From: Flavobacteriaceae bacterium | GTDB lineage: Bacteria > Bacteroidota > Bacteroidia > Flavobacteriales > Flavobacteriaceae | DNA: 64,000 bases | Assembly (NCBI GenBank): GCA_018608725.1 | Contig: JABAZA010000013.1 | Location: forward strand, 1 to 64,000 | Direction of reading: 5' to 3' | Shown: in pieces, positions 8,309 to 18,349 of the stretch | Numbering within the stretch: the stretch's first letter is position 1 | Layout: every line of letters begins with the position of its first letter | Made by a program: the position numbers and the translations under genes | Notes under the pieces: model-generated | What the model saw: only the letters and a program-made list of their open reading frames with translations | Database searches by the model: none | Told to the model about the DNA's origin: nothing

Positions 8309-9298
8309 TTGAAATTAGCAATTGTCATATTGAATTGGAATGGACAGCAACTGTTAGAAACGTTTCTACCCTCGGTGATTAATTACTCTACTGGACACAA
8401 TATTTATGTGATTGACAACGCTTCTACTGATACTTCGGTTTCATTTTTAGAAACCCATTTCCCTGACATCAACTGTATAAAACTTACACATAATTTTGGA
8501 TATGCTGGAGGCTATAATCAAGGCTTAAATCAAATCAATGCCGATGTTTTTTGTTTATTAAATTCCGATATTGAAGTGACTAAAAACTGGTTAAAACCAA
8601 TTATAGACCTATTTAAAACCGAAGCAAATACGGCCATCATCCAACCTAAAATATTAGACTATCATCACAAAAACAGGTTTGAATACGCTGGAGCTGGTGG
8701 TGGATTTATAGATCAGTTAGGATACCCGTTTTGTAGAGGACGAATTTTTGATACATTAGAAGAAGATGAAGGACAATACGACGACCAAAAAGAGGTGTTT
8801 TGGGCTTCAGGGGCTTGTCTATTCATAAGAGCAAATGCCTTTAAAGATTTGGGAGGGTTTGATTCTAAGTTTTTTGCTCACATGGAGGAAATTGATTTGT
8901 GTTGGCGTGCACAAAATAAAGGGATGACCGTGTCTTATGTAGGGAAATCGACAGTTTTCCATGTTGGTGGGGCAAGTTTAAAGTCATCTAATCCTAAGAA
9001 GACTTTTTTAAATTTCAGAAATAGCTTATTTACCTTGGTTAAAAACACAAACAAACCACTGTTGATTGTCGTGCTTCTAAGATTAATTTTAGATGGAATT
9101 GCAGGCATTCGATTTTTATTGATAGCTAAACCAAAGCACATGATCGCTGTTATTAAAGCCCACGGAAGTTTCTACAAAACACTCCCCTATTTACTGCAAT
9201 TTAGACGTCAACATCGCACCAGAAAGTCTCACCACCAACTTCCATCAATCGCTTGGTCTTATTTTGTGCAAAATAAAAAGTATTTTAATAAATTATAA
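8309..9298 (+). CDS. Family 2 glycosyltransferase (rhamnosyltransferase-like)
   Basis: A 329-residue GT-A fold transferase. N-terminal KLAIVILNWNG and the VIDNASTD nucleotide-binding segment are classic for family 2, followed by NFGYAGGYNQGL and the metal-binding DxD-like LLNSDIEV near residue 87. A conserved acceptor-site segment (EVFWASGACLFIRA, then HMEEIDLCWRA) follows. The C-terminal part (about 240-270) holds a hydrophobic stretch that may associate with the membrane. These enzymes build cell-surface glycans; the donor and acceptor cannot be read from sequence. The TTG start at 8309 lies two bases after the HsdR-N stop, so the two are very likely one transcript. Confidence 0.9.
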   Translation: MKLAIVILNWNGQQLLETFLPSVINYSTGHNIYVIDNASTDTSVSFLETHFPDINCIKLTHNFGYAGGYNQGLNQINADVFCLLNSDIEVTKNWLKPIIDLFKTEANTAIIQPKILDYHHKNRFEYAGAGGGFIDQLGYPFCRGRIFDTLEEDEGQYDDQKEVFWASGACLFIRANAFKDLGGFDSKFFAHMEEIDLCWRAQNKGMTVSYVGKSTVFHVGGASLKSSNPKKTFLNFRNSLFTLVKNTNKPLLIVVLLRLILDGIAGIRFLLIAKPKHMIAVIKAHGSFYKTLPYLLQFRRQHRTRKSHHQLPSIAWSYFVQNKKYFNKL

Positions 9299-9367
9299 AA
9301 AGTTATGTTAATCATAGTATTAAGTGTAATAATTTTATAATTTTACGTTATATTAAAAAATAATAAG

Positions 9368-10222
9368 ATGAAGAAAATATTTGTATTGGGAGTTACTGCA
9401 TTAATCGTGCTTACTTCATGTGGTGCTAAAAAAGAATTGGTTGCTGCACAAGAAAAATTAAAAAACACTGAAGATTTGTTAAACACAGCTACTGTAAAAC
9501 TAAACGGTTGTTTATCAGACAAAGCTGTTGCGGATGCAAACCTAACGGCACTTAGAGATCAATTATACGATTTGAGAAAAACGAACGATGCGCTCATTAG
9601 CAGTACAGAACAGATGACTCTATTGACTTCTAAAGGAGCTGATAATTTAGAAAAAACCTTAGAAAGTCTTCAAGAAAGAGATTTAAAAATCAATCGTTTA
9701 CAAGATGCTATGTCTAAAAAGGACAGTGTTACTTTGGCGATTGTTTCAAGTTTGAAAAAATCGGTTGGTATTGACGATCCAGACATCGAAGTAAATGTAG
9801 AAAAAGGAGTTGTTTATATTTCCATTGCTGATAAGTTATTATTTAAAAGTGGGAGTTTTGTAGTGACCGAAAAAGCAAAAGTTGTTTTAGAAAAAGTAGC
9901 GAAAGTTATTAACGACAAGCCTAATTTTGAGGCAATGATTGAAGGACATACCGACAGCCGTTCGTACTCAAACGGAGTTTTAGTTGACAACTGGGATTTG
10001 AGTGTAAAACGGTCTACATCAGTGATTAGAATCTTACAAGGCATGGGTGTTAACCCGGCGCAATTAATAGCAGCAGGACGCAGTAGTTATGCTCCGTTAA
10101 CTGATAACGACACTGCAATGAATAGATCTAAAAACAGACGCACACGTGTAGTTGTACTTCCAAAAATTGATCAATTCTATGAAATGATTGAAAATGAAGT
10201 TAAAGCACTTTCTGGTCAATAG
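9368..10222 (+). CDS. OmpA-family peptidoglycan-associated lipoprotein
   Basis: The 284 residues begin with a lipoprotein signal peptide ending in the lipobox LTSC (Cys18). A long, heptad-rich coiled coil follows (about residues 22-130), like that of Lpp or YiaD-type spacers. The C-terminal OmpA-like domain (about 145-275) shows IEGHTDS and NWDLSVKRS, carrying the conserved Asp and Arg that grip diaminopimelate in peptidoglycan. It probably tethers the outer membrane to the cell wall. It stands as a single transcription unit and is closed by a clear terminator at 10248. Confidence 0.92.
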   Translation: MKKIFVLGVTALIVLTSCGAKKELVAAQEKLKNTEDLLNTATVKLNGCLSDKAVADANLTALRDQLYDLRKTNDALISSTEQMTLLTSKGADNLEKTLESLQERDLKINRLQDAMSKKDSVTLAIVSSLKKSVGIDDPDIEVNVEKGVVYISIADKLLFKSGSFVVTEKAKVVLEKVAKVINDKPNFEAMIEGHTDSRSYSNGVLVDNWDLSVKRSTSVIRILQGMGVNPAQLIAAGRSSYAPLTDNDTAMNRSKNRRTRVVVLPKIDQFYEMIENEVKALSGQ

Positions 10223-10247
10223 TCACCTGAATCTAAAAAAAGATTAC

Positions 10248-10276
10248 AAAAGCCCACCGTTTTGGTTGGGCTTTTT
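10248..10276 (+). terminator. Intrinsic terminator after the OmpA-family gene
   Basis: AAAAGCCCACC pairs with GGTTGGGCTTTT (one bulged T) around GTTTT and runs into a T-rich stretch, 25 bases past the stop codon. Confidence 0.85.
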
Positions 10277-10277
10277 A

Positions 10278-10308
10278 TTTGAAAGCTAATCCCTTTATTT
10301 TATATTTG
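10278..10308 (+). promoter_or_regulatory. Bacteroidota promoter for pheT
   Basis: TTTG at 10278-10281, a 19-base spacer and TATATTTG at 10301-10308 match the TTTG / TAnnTTTG consensus exactly. It ends 23 bases before the pheT ATG and begins directly after the preceding terminator. Confidence 0.8.
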
Positions 10309-10331
10309 CTGAAAAGCTATAATTCCGTATA

Positions 10332-12758
10332 ATGAAGATATCGTATAACTGGTTAAAACAATTTATAAAAACAGATTGGACTGCAGAAAAAACATCTGAA
10401 CTCCTTACGGATTTAGGTTTAGAAGTTGAAGGTTTAGAATCCTTTCAATCCGTTAAAGGCGGATTAAAAGGGATCATTGTTGGACATGTACTCAGCTGTG
10501 AAAAACATCCCAATGCCGATCGACTGCGAATCACAACCGTTGATATTGGATCTGAAGCACCTCTTTCGATTGTATGCGGCGCTCCCAATGTGGCAACAGG
10601 TCAAAAAGTTGCCGTTGCAACCATAGGAACTACTTTATATTCTGCTGAAGGAGAAGCTTGGACCATCAAAAAAGGTAAAATCCGTGGCGAAGAAAGTCAC
10701 GGCATGTTATGTGCGGAAGATGAATTAGGTTTGGGAACATCTCACAAGGGAATTATGGTTCTGGAGGATTCCCTCGAAATTGGAAGCCCTTTAGCAAATC
10801 ACTATGAAATTGAAGATGATTTTGTATTTGACATCGGATTAACACCAAACCGTGCAGACGCCATGAGCCATTATGGAACTGCTAGAGATTTGATGGCTGG
10901 CTTGTCACAACATGGCATCAACACTAAATTAATAAGTCCGTCCGTCACGGCATATCATGTAGATGATAGAAGTCTTAAAATCGATATTAATATTGAGGAT
11001 AAATTAAAGGCACCACGTTATTGTGGCTTGACAATTTCTGACATTGTTGTTAAAGACTCTCCTCAATGGTTACAAAACCGATTGAAAGCAATCGGATTAA
11101 GTCCTATCAATAATATAGTTGATGCGACAAATTATGTATTACATGATTTAGGACAGCCCTTGCATGCGTTTGATGCAGATCGAATATCTGGTAAAAAAAT
11201 CATTGTAAAAACAGTCAAAAAAGGTACGAAATTTGTAACTCTTGACGGAGTGGAACGCACACTTCACGAAGAAGATCTTATGATTTGTGATGCTGAAAAA
11301 CCGCTGTGTATTGCAGGTGTTTTTGGAGGCGAAAACTCAGGGGTATCTAATGAAACAAATTCAATATTTTTAGAAAGTGCTTATTTTAACCCCGTAAGCA
11401 TTCGAAAATCAGCGAAAAGACATGCACTCAATACAGATGCATCTTTCCGATTTGAACGTGGTATTGATCCAAATATTACTAAATATGCTCTCAAAAGAGC
11501 TGCGTTATTAATTATCGAAATTGCTGGTGGAAAAATAACAAGTGATCTAATCGATGAGTATCCGAACAAAATAGAAGACGCTCAAGTATTTTTAACTTTT
11601 GAAAAAGCAAACAAGCTCATTGGAGAAGAACTTCCTAAAGAAACCATTAAAAGTATTTTAAGTGCTTTAGAAATAAAAGTGAATAATGTTACTGAAAGTG
11701 GTTTAGGGCTAACCATTCCCGCCTATAGAAATGATGTCCAACGCGAGGTTGATGTCATTGAGGAAATTCTTAGAGTGTATGGGTATAACAACATAGAAAT
11801 TACCGATAAATTAAATGCTTCCGTTTCAAATACTTCTAAATTTGAAAACTATAAAATTGAAAATGTAATCGCAAATCAACTCGTTGGACAAGGATTTTAT
11901 GAAATTCTAAACAACTCATTGACTTCTGATAAATACACAGATTTTAGTGCACAATTGGAAGAAGCATCTAGTGTTAAAATATTAAATCCATTAAGTAAGG
12001 ATTTATCGGTGATGCGTCAATCCTTAATTTTTTCTGGTTTAGAGTCTATTGCGTTTAACATCAACAGACAACAAAACGATTTAAAGCTTTTTGAATTTGG
12101 TAAAACCTATCACAATTCTGAAACTAACAAAGAAGAATATAACCACCTTTCAATCTTTGTAACTGGAAATAAAACCGAAAAACGCTGGAATACTGAAGAA
12201 ACAGCTGTTGATTATTTCTATTTAAAAGGATTAGTAACAGCAGTATTTGAACGTTTAGGAATTAAAAAACTTAAAAGTTCGCCTCTAAGCAATGATGTTT
12301 TTAGTGAGGGGCAACAATTGAGTGTCGGAAAACATTCTCTTGTAGAGTTCGGAAGTTTAAAAACCGCAACATTGAAACATTTTGGAATCTCTCAAAGTGT
12401 ATTTTGTGCTAATTTTAATTGGGATAACTTATTAAAAGCCATCAATCAACGAACAATTAAATTCAAGGATATTTCTAAATACCCAGAGGTTAAACGCGAT
12501 TTTTCATTGTTAATCAATGAAGATGTTACTTTTGAAAGTCTTTATAAGCTAGCAAAACAAACTGAAAATAATTTCTTGAAAGATGTGAATCTTTTTGATG
12601 TATATACGGGAGACAAGTTAGCTGAAGGCAAAAAAAGTTATGCTGTAAGTTTTACTCTTCAGGATAAAAACAAAACGCTTACAGAGAGTCAGATTGACAA
12701 AATAATGTCTAAAATCCAAAAACGTTTTGAATCTGAATTAAGTGCCGAACTACGCTAA
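10332..12758 (+). CDS. pheT: Phenylalanine--tRNA ligase beta subunit
   Basis: Beta subunit of the alpha2-beta2 phenylalanyl-tRNA synthetase, which charges tRNA-Phe and edits misactivated tyrosine. At 808 residues it is the full bacterial length. Domain order: N-terminal MKISYNWLKQFI, the EMAP/tRNA-binding OB fold (about 40-150, with CEKHPNADRL and CGAPNV), the B3/B4 editing domain (about 210-390, with HAFDAD and FGGENSGV), B5 (about 405-475, with IPAYRNDV), the catalytic-like core (about 480-690) and the C-terminal FDX-ACB anticodon-binding domain (about 715-808, with KYPEVKRDFSLL). pheS is not adjacent. It ends directly against the convergent trxB with no base between the stop codons. Confidence 0.97.
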   Translation: MKISYNWLKQFIKTDWTAEKTSELLTDLGLEVEGLESFQSVKGGLKGIIVGHVLSCEKHPNADRLRITTVDIGSEAPLSIVCGAPNVATGQKVAVATIGTTLYSAEGEAWTIKKGKIRGEESHGMLCAEDELGLGTSHKGIMVLEDSLEIGSPLANHYEIEDDFVFDIGLTPNRADAMSHYGTARDLMAGLSQHGINTKLISPSVTAYHVDDRSLKIDINIEDKLKAPRYCGLTISDIVVKDSPQWLQNRLKAIGLSPINNIVDATNYVLHDLGQPLHAFDADRISGKKIIVKTVKKGTKFVTLDGVERTLHEEDLMICDAEKPLCIAGVFGGENSGVSNETNSIFLESAYFNPVSIRKSAKRHALNTDASFRFERGIDPNITKYALKRAALLIIEIAGGKITSDLIDEYPNKIEDAQVFLTFEKANKLIGEELPKETIKSILSALEIKVNNVTESGLGLTIPAYRNDVQREVDVIEEILRVYGYNNIEITDKLNASVSNTSKFENYKIENVIANQLVGQGFYEILNNSLTSDKYTDFSAQLEEASSVKILNPLSKDLSVMRQSLIFSGLESIAFNINRQQNDLKLFEFGKTYHNSETNKEEYNHLSIFVTGNKTEKRWNTEETAVDYFYLKGLVTAVFERLGIKKLKSSPLSNDVFSEGQQLSVGKHSLVEFGSLKTATLKHFGISQSVFCANFNWDNLLKAINQRTIKFKDISKYPEVKRDFSLLINEDVTFESLYKLAKQTENNFLKDVNLFDVYTGDKLAEGKKSYAVSFTLQDKNKTLTESQIDKIMSKIQKRFESELSAELR

Positions 12759-13709
12759 TTAACCTTCTTTAGAAGCCAAATAGCGTTCCGCATCTAAGGC
12801 AGCCATACAACCAGTTCCTGCTGCTGTAACTGCTTGTCTGTACACGTGGTCTGCAGCATCTCCACTTACAAAAACACCCTCAACATTTGTTTTCGAAGAA
12901 CCCGGTGTATTGATAATATACCCAGTTTCATCTAAGTTTAGAAACTCTTTAAAAATATCTGTATTAGGTTTATGTCCAATCGCTACAAAAAATCCAGTTG
13001 CTGGAATTTCTGAAACAGCATTTGTTTGGTTATTTTTTACTCTTACGCCAGTAACGACTTGTCCATCACCCAAGACTTCATCTGTTTCTGTATTAAATAA
13101 TATTTCAATATTTTCGGTGTTTTTCACACGATTCGCCATAATTTTAGAAGCTCTAAATTCGTCCCGACGAACCAACATTGTTACTTTCGTACAAAGCTTT
13201 GATAGATAATGTGCTTCTTCACAGGCAGAATCTCCTGCACCTACAATAACAACTTCCTGATTTTTATAAAAGAACCCATCACAAACTGCACAAGCGGAAA
13301 CACCGCCACCAAGTTTTAAATATTTTTGTTCCGATTCTATCCCTAAATATTTAGCCGATGCACCTGTAGAAATGACAACGGTTTCGCAATGAATTTCTTT
13401 AGAACCATTAATCCAAACTTTATGAATTGGACCTGAAAAATCAACTTTAGTTACCCATCCATCTCTAACATCTGTACCAAAACGTTCTGCTTGTGCTTGT
13501 AATTCTAGCATCATAGCAGGGCCTGTGATGCCATCAGGATATCCTGGAAAATTCTCAACATCATTGGTAGTGGTTAATTGACCACCAGGTTGAGTACCCT
13601 GGTATAATACCGGAAACATATTAGCACGTGCAGCGTAAATTGCTGCGGTGTAGCCCGCAGGGCCAGAACCAATAATCAAACATTTTACAGACTCTATAGT
13701 ATCAGACAT
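12759..13709 (-). CDS. trxB: Thioredoxin-disulfide reductase
   Basis: FAD- and NADPH-dependent enzyme that keeps thioredoxin reduced in the cytoplasm. The 316 residues fit the low-molecular-weight bacterial type: FAD-binding GSGPAGYTAA near 14-23, QPGGQLTTT near 40-48, the redox-active CAVC at 140-143, NADPH-binding GAGDSACEEA near 157-166, and the C-terminal FAD contact VSGDAADHVYRQAVTA. It is monocistronic with its own TAnnTTTG box 18 bases upstream, and it converges tail-to-tail on pheT. Confidence 0.97.
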   Translation of the reverse strand: MSDTIESVKCLIIGSGPAGYTAAIYAARANMFPVLYQGTQPGGQLTTTNDVENFPGYPDGITGPAMMLELQAQAERFGTDVRDGWVTKVDFSGPIHKVWINGSKEIHCETVVISTGASAKYLGIESEQKYLKLGGGVSACAVCDGFFYKNQEVVIVGAGDSACEEAHYLSKLCTKVTMLVRRDEFRASKIMANRVKNTENIEILFNTETDEVLGDGQVVTGVRVKNNQTNAVSEIPATGFFVAIGHKPNTDIFKEFLNLDETGYIINTPGSSKTNVEGVFVSGDAADHVYRQAVTAAGTGCMAALDAERYLASKEG

Positions 13710-13727
13710 AGTTTAAAATTTAGGTTA

Positions 13728-13735
13728 CAAAAGTA
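13728..13735 (-). promoter_or_regulatory. Bacteroidota -7 box for trxB
   Basis: The minus strand reads TACTTTTG, an exact TAnnTTTG match ending 18 bases before the trxB ATG. A TTTG at -33 is not evident. Confidence 0.5.
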
Positions 13736-13839
13736 GGCGTTTTACCTAAAATTATAACGGGAAGTTATTAACAGTTTTTTACTACAATGTGGATTAATTA
13801 ATATTAGTCGTCAATAATCAAAAACCAGTAAAATAATAT

Positions 13840-13847
13840 TAACTTTG
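13840..13847 (+). promoter_or_regulatory. Bacteroidota -7 box for the udk operon
   Basis: TAACTTTG matches TAnnTTTG exactly and ends 23 bases before the udk ATG, placing a start site about 17 bases upstream of the gene. Confidence 0.55.
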
Positions 13848-13870
13848 TTAAAATTCAAAAAACATATGTT

Positions 13871-14476
13871 ATGTTGATTATTGGCATTGGTGGAGGAACA
13901 GGAAGTGGAAAAACGACCGTTGTAAATCAAATTTTATCTGAATTTCCAGAAGGAGAAGTTCAAGTCATTTCTCAAGACTCCTATTACAAGGACACATCTC
14001 ACTTAACTTTTGAAGAACGTTGTAAAATTAATTTTGACCATCCAAAATCAATCGATTTTGAACTCCTTCAATCTCACTTACAAGCCTTGAAAAATGGTGA
14101 ACATGTCAACCAACCTGTTTATTCGTTTAAAACTCATAACCGTACTGGTGAAACTACAATTACAGAACCAAAAAAGGTAGTGATTGTAGAGGGAATTTTA
14201 ATCTTATCTGATACCGAATTACGATCACTATTTGATATAAAAATATTTGTTCATGCGGATAGTGACGAACGTTTAATGCGTCGTTTAAAAAGAGATATTG
14301 CCGAGCGTGGTAGAGATTTAGACGAAGTTTTGGAGCGTTACCAAACAACTTTGAAGCCAATGCATCAACAATTTATTGAACCGATGAAAGCGTTTGCAGA
14401 TATTATCATTCCAAATAACCATTACAATACGGTCGCTGTCGATGTTATGAAATCAATTATAAACGAACAACTCTAA
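13871..14476 (+). CDS. udk: Uridine kinase
   Basis: Pyrimidine-salvage enzyme that phosphorylates uridine (and cytidine) to the monophosphate. The 201 residues show the Walker A loop GGTGSGKTT at about 8-16, the SQDSYYKD substrate segment, NFDHPKSIDF, VIVEGILIL near 98-106 and the lid RRLKRDIAERGRD. The length and motif order are typical for Udk. Its stop codon shares one base with the ATG of the FtsB-like gene, so it is the first gene of a four-gene operon that continues into methylmalonyl-CoA mutase; no metabolic reason for that coupling is obvious. Confidence 0.95.
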   Translation: MLIIGIGGGTGSGKTTVVNQILSEFPEGEVQVISQDSYYKDTSHLTFEERCKINFDHPKSIDFELLQSHLQALKNGEHVNQPVYSFKTHNRTGETTITEPKKVVIVEGILILSDTELRSLFDIKIFVHADSDERLMRRLKRDIAERGRDLDEVLERYQTTLKPMHQQFIEPMKAFADIIIPNNHYNTVAVDVMKSIINEQL

Positions 14477-14808
14477 TGCTAAAAAAATCTAACCGTTTTA
14501 TCAAACTATTGAAACCATTCAAGAATATTTATTTTCTTATATTAATTGTTTATATTGTATGGATGGTGATATTTGATGCCAATTCGTGGCTAATTCACTC
14601 CGATTTAAATGATGAGATTGAGGTTTTGAATTCCAAAATTGAGTTTTACAATGGTGAAATTGAGAAAGATAAAAAAGAAATTAATTCCCTAAACTCCATT
14701 GAAGGAATTGAAAAATATGCGCGTGAGCATCATAAAATGAAAAAAGAGAATGAAGTCGTTTATATTATAGAGGACGGCGATAGTATTAAGCTTAAAAAAA
14801 ATGAGTAA
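14476..14808 (+). CDS. FtsB/DivIC-family septum formation initiator
   Basis: A 110-residue bitopic membrane protein: a short basic N-terminus, one transmembrane helix at about 17-37 (IYFLILIVYIVWMVIF), and a periplasmic coiled coil (about 45-80) followed by IEGIEKYAREHHKMKKENEVVYII, the usual FtsB/DivIC ending. In other bacteria this protein joins FtsL and FtsQ in the divisome and links early to late division proteins. It overlaps udk by one base and mutA by eight, so it is translated as part of the udk-mutAB operon. Confidence 0.9.
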   Translation: MLKKSNRFIKLLKPFKNIYFLILIVYIVWMVIFDANSWLIHSDLNDEIEVLNSKIEFYNGEIEKDKKEINSLNSIEGIEKYAREHHKMKKENEVVYIIEDGDSIKLKKNE

Positions 14809-16171
14809 CTCGAATCTTTTTCAAAATTTTGAATCCGTTTCTGCAAAAGCATGGAAACAAAAGATTCAATTTGAACTTAACGGAAAAGATTTTAACGACC
14901 AACTCGTTTGGAATTCTATTGAAGGTATTGATGTAAAACCTTTCTATCATTCTGAAACATATTCCAAAGCTCCAAGCATTCAACACAACGCTTCTGACTG
15001 GAAAATTGGACATTCAATTTATGTAAATTCCATAGAAAAAAGTAACATTCACGCACTTGAATTGATTCAAAATGGTGTTGAAAGTTTACACTTTATACTG
15101 CCAAAAGAACTTATTTCAGTTGAAAATATTCTTAAAAATATTGACACTTCTAAAGTGCTTATTTATTTTGAACCTTTATTTCTTTCAGAAAAACTAATCA
15201 AAAAACTCCAGAGTTTTTCTTTAAAAAACAAAACTTTATTTTATGTCTTACAAGATCCTATCGGACACTTAGCTCGATCTGGAAATTGGCATACCGATAT
15301 AAAATCAGATTTACACACATTAAAACAAACAATCAGTTTAGGAGATACCTTAAAAGGGGTTATTTCTATTGATTTAGGACTTTTTCAAAATACAGGTGGC
15401 AGTATGGTTCAACAACTGGCCTATACCCTAGCCCACGCCAATGAATATCTAAATTTATTTGATGGTGACACCCTAAAATCTGTGGTTTTTAAAGTTTCTG
15501 TAGGCAGTAATTACTTTTTTGAAATTGCAAAACTTCAGGCATTGCGTATCTTATGGCAAAGTCTCACTAAGGATTATGGGCTTACAATTGACTGCCATAT
15601 TCTCACTCAACCCAGTCGCCGCAATAAAACAATTTATGACTACAACATAAACCTGTTGCGAACCACTACTGAATGTATGAGTGCCATCTTAGGAAGTAGC
15701 GATACTATTATTAATATGCCTTACGATCATTTATATCACAAGGATAATGAGTTTGGAGATCGCTTGTCAAGAAACCAATTGTTGATACTCAAAAATGAAA
15801 GTTATTTTGATGCTGTTTCCAATCCCACTGAAGGCAGCTATTATATTGAAACACTGACTCAACAATTGGCACAAAAATCATTAGATTTATTTAAAGAAAT
15901 TGAAACACAACACGGGTTTTTAAAACTTCTTAAAGAAGGTATCGTTCAACGCAAACTGAAGGAGCATGCACAAAAAGAACAGCGTTTGTATGACGAAGGA
16001 ACTGAAGGTCTTTTGGGGACTCATTTTCAACAAAACGCAATGGATAAAATGAAATCCGATTTAGAACTCTATCCGTTTGTAAAACAGCAGGTTCGAAAAA
16101 CATTATTAGAACCCATCATCCCTCGTAGAATTTCTGAAGAAATTGAACAAAAACGGTTGAAAGATGAGTAG
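14801..16171 (+). CDS. mutA: Methylmalonyl-CoA mutase small (non-catalytic) subunit
   Basis: Partner of the catalytic subunit in the mutase that interconverts succinyl-CoA and (R)-methylmalonyl-CoA. The 456 residues cover the TIM-barrel part (for example YSLANG-like [21 protein letters not shown] and [11 protein letters not shown]) but stop before the cobalamin-binding domain that longer actinobacterial small subunits keep in degenerate form. It is therefore a barrel-only small subunit, which I understand to be usual in Flavobacteriia. It overlaps the FtsB-like gene by eight bases and mutB by eight bases, consistent with translational coupling for 1:1 stoichiometry. Confidence 0.93.
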   Translation: MSNSNLFQNFESVSAKAWKQKIQFELNGKDFNDQLVWNSIEGIDVKPFYHSETYSKAPSIQHNASDWKIGHSIYVNSIEKSNIHALELIQNGVESLHFILPKELISVENILKNIDTSKVLIYFEPLFLSEKLIKKLQSFSLKNKTLFYVLQDPIGHLARSGNWHTDIKSDLHTLKQTISLGDTLKGVISIDLGLFQNTGGSMVQQLAYTLAHANEYLNLFDGDTLKSVVFKVSVGSNYFFEIAKLQALRILWQSLTKDYGLTIDCHILTQPSRRNKTIYDYNINLLRTTTECMSAILGSSDTIINMPYDHLYHKDNEFGDRLSRNQLLILKNESYFDAVSNPTEGSYYIETLTQQLAQKSLDLFKEIETQHGFLKLLKEGIVQRKLKEHAQKEQRLYDEGTEGLLGTHFQQNAMDKMKSDLELYPFVKQQVRKTLLEPIIPRRISEEIEQKRLKDE

Positions 16172-18281
16172 AAAAAAAGTTCAACATATTGTTTTAGAAG
16201 GAATTCAATCCAAATCTACAGCCAAAAAATCATTGGATACTGCGGAAACCATTGCCATAAAATCAAGTTATTCTGAAAACGATACAAGTGGTTTAGAACA
16301 TCTAAATTTTTCTGCAGGTACGGCTCCCTTTTTAAGAGGTCCATACAGCACAATGTATGTACAACGTCCATGGACTATAAGGCAATATGCAGGGTTTTCG
16401 ACTGCTGAAGACAGTAATGCCTTTTACAAGAGAAATTTAAAGGCGGGACAAAAAGGTTTATCAGTCGCATTTGATTTACCTACACACCGAGGGTATGACA
16501 GTGATCACGAACGCGTTATAGGAGATGTTGGCAAAGCAGGTGTTGCCATTGATTCTGTTGAAGATATGAAATTGTTGTTTGATACAATTCCTTTGGATCA
16601 AATGAGTGTATCCATGACAATGAATGGAGCCGTGTTACCTATAATGGCATTTTATATAGTAGCAGCCGAAGAACAGGGTGTTAAAATGGAGCAATTAATT
16701 GGGACAATTCAAAACGATATTTTAAAAGAATTTATGGTGCGAAACACCTATATCTATCCTCCTGAAGCTTCCATGAAAATTGTTTCTGATATCTTTGAAT
16801 ACACCAGTAAATACATGCCAAAATTTAACAGTATTAGTATTTCTGGCTACCATATGCAAGAAGCTGGAGCAAGTGCCGATATAGAACTTGCCTATTCTTT
16901 AGCTAATGGACTGGAATACATTCGAAAAGGACTGGATGCAGGCTTAGAAATAGACACATTTGCTCCTCGATTGTCTTTTTTCTGGGGCATTGGAATGAAT
17001 CATTTTATGGAAGTTGCCAAACTTCGAGCTGCACGAATGTTGTGGGCGAAAATTGTTCAAAAATTCAACCCTAAAAACCCAAAATCTTTGGCATTAAGAA
17101 CCCATTGTCAAACTAGCGGATGGAGTTTAACAGAACAAGACCCGTTCAACAATATTACACGGACCTGTATTGAAGCCTCAGCAGCAGTTTTTGGAGGCAC
17201 CCAAAGTTTACATACAAATGCCTTGGATGAAGCGATTGCACTTCCTACCGATTTTTCAGCTCGAATTGCTAGAAACACTCAACTTTACCTTCAAAAAGAA
17301 ACCAATATTACTAAAACAGTAGATCCTTGGGCAGGAAGCTATTATATTGAAAAACTAACCCATGAAATCGCTGAAAAAGCGTGGAGTCATATTCAAGAGG
17401 TGGAAGCTTTAGGCGGCATGACCAAAGCTATTAAATCTGGCGTTCCAAAACTAAGAATTGAAGAAGCTGCGGCTCGCAAACAAGCTCGAATTGATTCGGG
17501 TCAAGACACCATAGTAGGGGTCAATAAATATAAGCTCAAAAGTGATGATGCGTTACATATTTTAGAAGTTGATAACGAACTTGTTAGAGCGCAACAATTG
17601 GAGCGTTTAAACCACACCAAATCCCAACGGGATTCTGAAAAAGTAACCGTTATTTTAAAAAAAATAACAAAAGCTGCGGCCAGTGGAAGTGAAAATTTAT
17701 TAGCTTTAGCGGTAGAAGCGGCCAGAGTTCGTGCTACGCTTGGAGAAATAAGCCACGCATTAGAACAAGAATTTGGAAGGTATAAAGCAGAAATAAAAAC
17801 ATTTTCAGGTGTGTACAGTAAAGAAATAAAAAATGATTTGTCATTTGAAAAAGCCAAGCAATTGGCCAATCAATTTGCAAAATCAGAAGGACGTCGTCCA
17901 AGAATAATGATCTCAAAAATGGGACAAGATGGTCACGATCGCGGAGCAAAAGTAGTGGCTACTGGCTATGCAGATTTAGGGTTTGATGTTGATATAGGTC
18001 CACTTTTTCAAACTGCTGAAGAAGCCGCTAAACAAGCAGTAGAAAACGATGTGCATATTTTAGGAGTATCTTCTTTAGCAGGAGGGCATAAAACACTCGT
18101 ACCTAAAGTTATTGAAGCTCTAAAAACATACGGGCGAGAAGACATTATGGTAATTGTAGGTGGTGTGATTCCTAAACAAGATTATCAATATTTGTTTGAT
18201 GCTGGGACCGTTGCTGTATTCGGACCTGGCACAAAAATCAGCGAAACTGCAATAACTGTGTTGGAAATCTTAATAAATTAA
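16164..18281 (+). CDS. mutB: Methylmalonyl-CoA mutase large (catalytic) subunit
   Basis: Adenosylcobalamin-dependent mutase used in propionate, odd-chain fatty acid and branched-chain amino acid metabolism. The 705 residues hold the substrate-binding barrel (about 50-555) with the signature [15 protein letters not shown] near 73-87 and [13 protein letters not shown] near 111, then the flavodoxin-like B12 domain (about 572-705) with DGHDRG, in which His591 is the lower cobalt ligand, and the nucleotide-loop segments VSSLAGGH and VVGGVIP. Every key residue seems intact. Neither the MeaB chaperone nor the epimerase gene is in this window. I see no cobalamin riboswitch ahead of the operon. Confidence 0.97.
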   Translation: MSRKKVQHIVLEGIQSKSTAKKSLDTAETIAIKSSYSENDTSGLEHLNFSAGTAPFLRGPYSTMYVQRPWTIRQYAGFSTAEDSNAFYKRNLKAGQKGLSVAFDLPTHRGYDSDHERVIGDVGKAGVAIDSVEDMKLLFDTIPLDQMSVSMTMNGAVLPIMAFYIVAAEEQGVKMEQLIGTIQNDILKEFMVRNTYIYPPEASMKIVSDIFEYTSKYMPKFNSISISGYHMQEAGASADIELAYSLANGLEYIRKGLDAGLEIDTFAPRLSFFWGIGMNHFMEVAKLRAARMLWAKIVQKFNPKNPKSLALRTHCQTSGWSLTEQDPFNNITRTCIEASAAVFGGTQSLHTNALDEAIALPTDFSARIARNTQLYLQKETNITKTVDPWAGSYYIEKLTHEIAEKAWSHIQEVEALGGMTKAIKSGVPKLRIEEAAARKQARIDSGQDTIVGVNKYKLKSDDALHILEVDNELVRAQQLERLNHTKSQRDSEKVTVILKKITKAAASGSENLLALAVEAARVRATLGEISHALEQEFGRYKAEIKTFSGVYSKEIKNDLSFEKAKQLANQFAKSEGRRPRIMISKMGQDGHDRGAKVVATGYADLGFDVDIGPLFQTAEEAAKQAVENDVHILGVSSLAGGHKTLVPKVIEALKTYGREDIMVIVGGVIPKQDYQYLFDAGTVAVFGPGTKISETAITVLEILIN

Positions 18282-18349
18282 TTATATTTAGACGATTTTT
18301 AACCACATCAACTGATAAAGTAAGTTACAAATGATACCTCAAATCTCAT

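Noticed and set aside
17501-17869. 122-codon minus-strand frame inside mutB
   Set aside because: Lies wholly within a strongly conserved mutase gene, no recognisable domain or promoter; an antisense shadow.
14801-18281. Frameshifted single mutase gene
   Set aside because: The eight-base overlap separates two complete subunits, each with proper ends; it is normal mutA-mutB coupling, not a broken gene.
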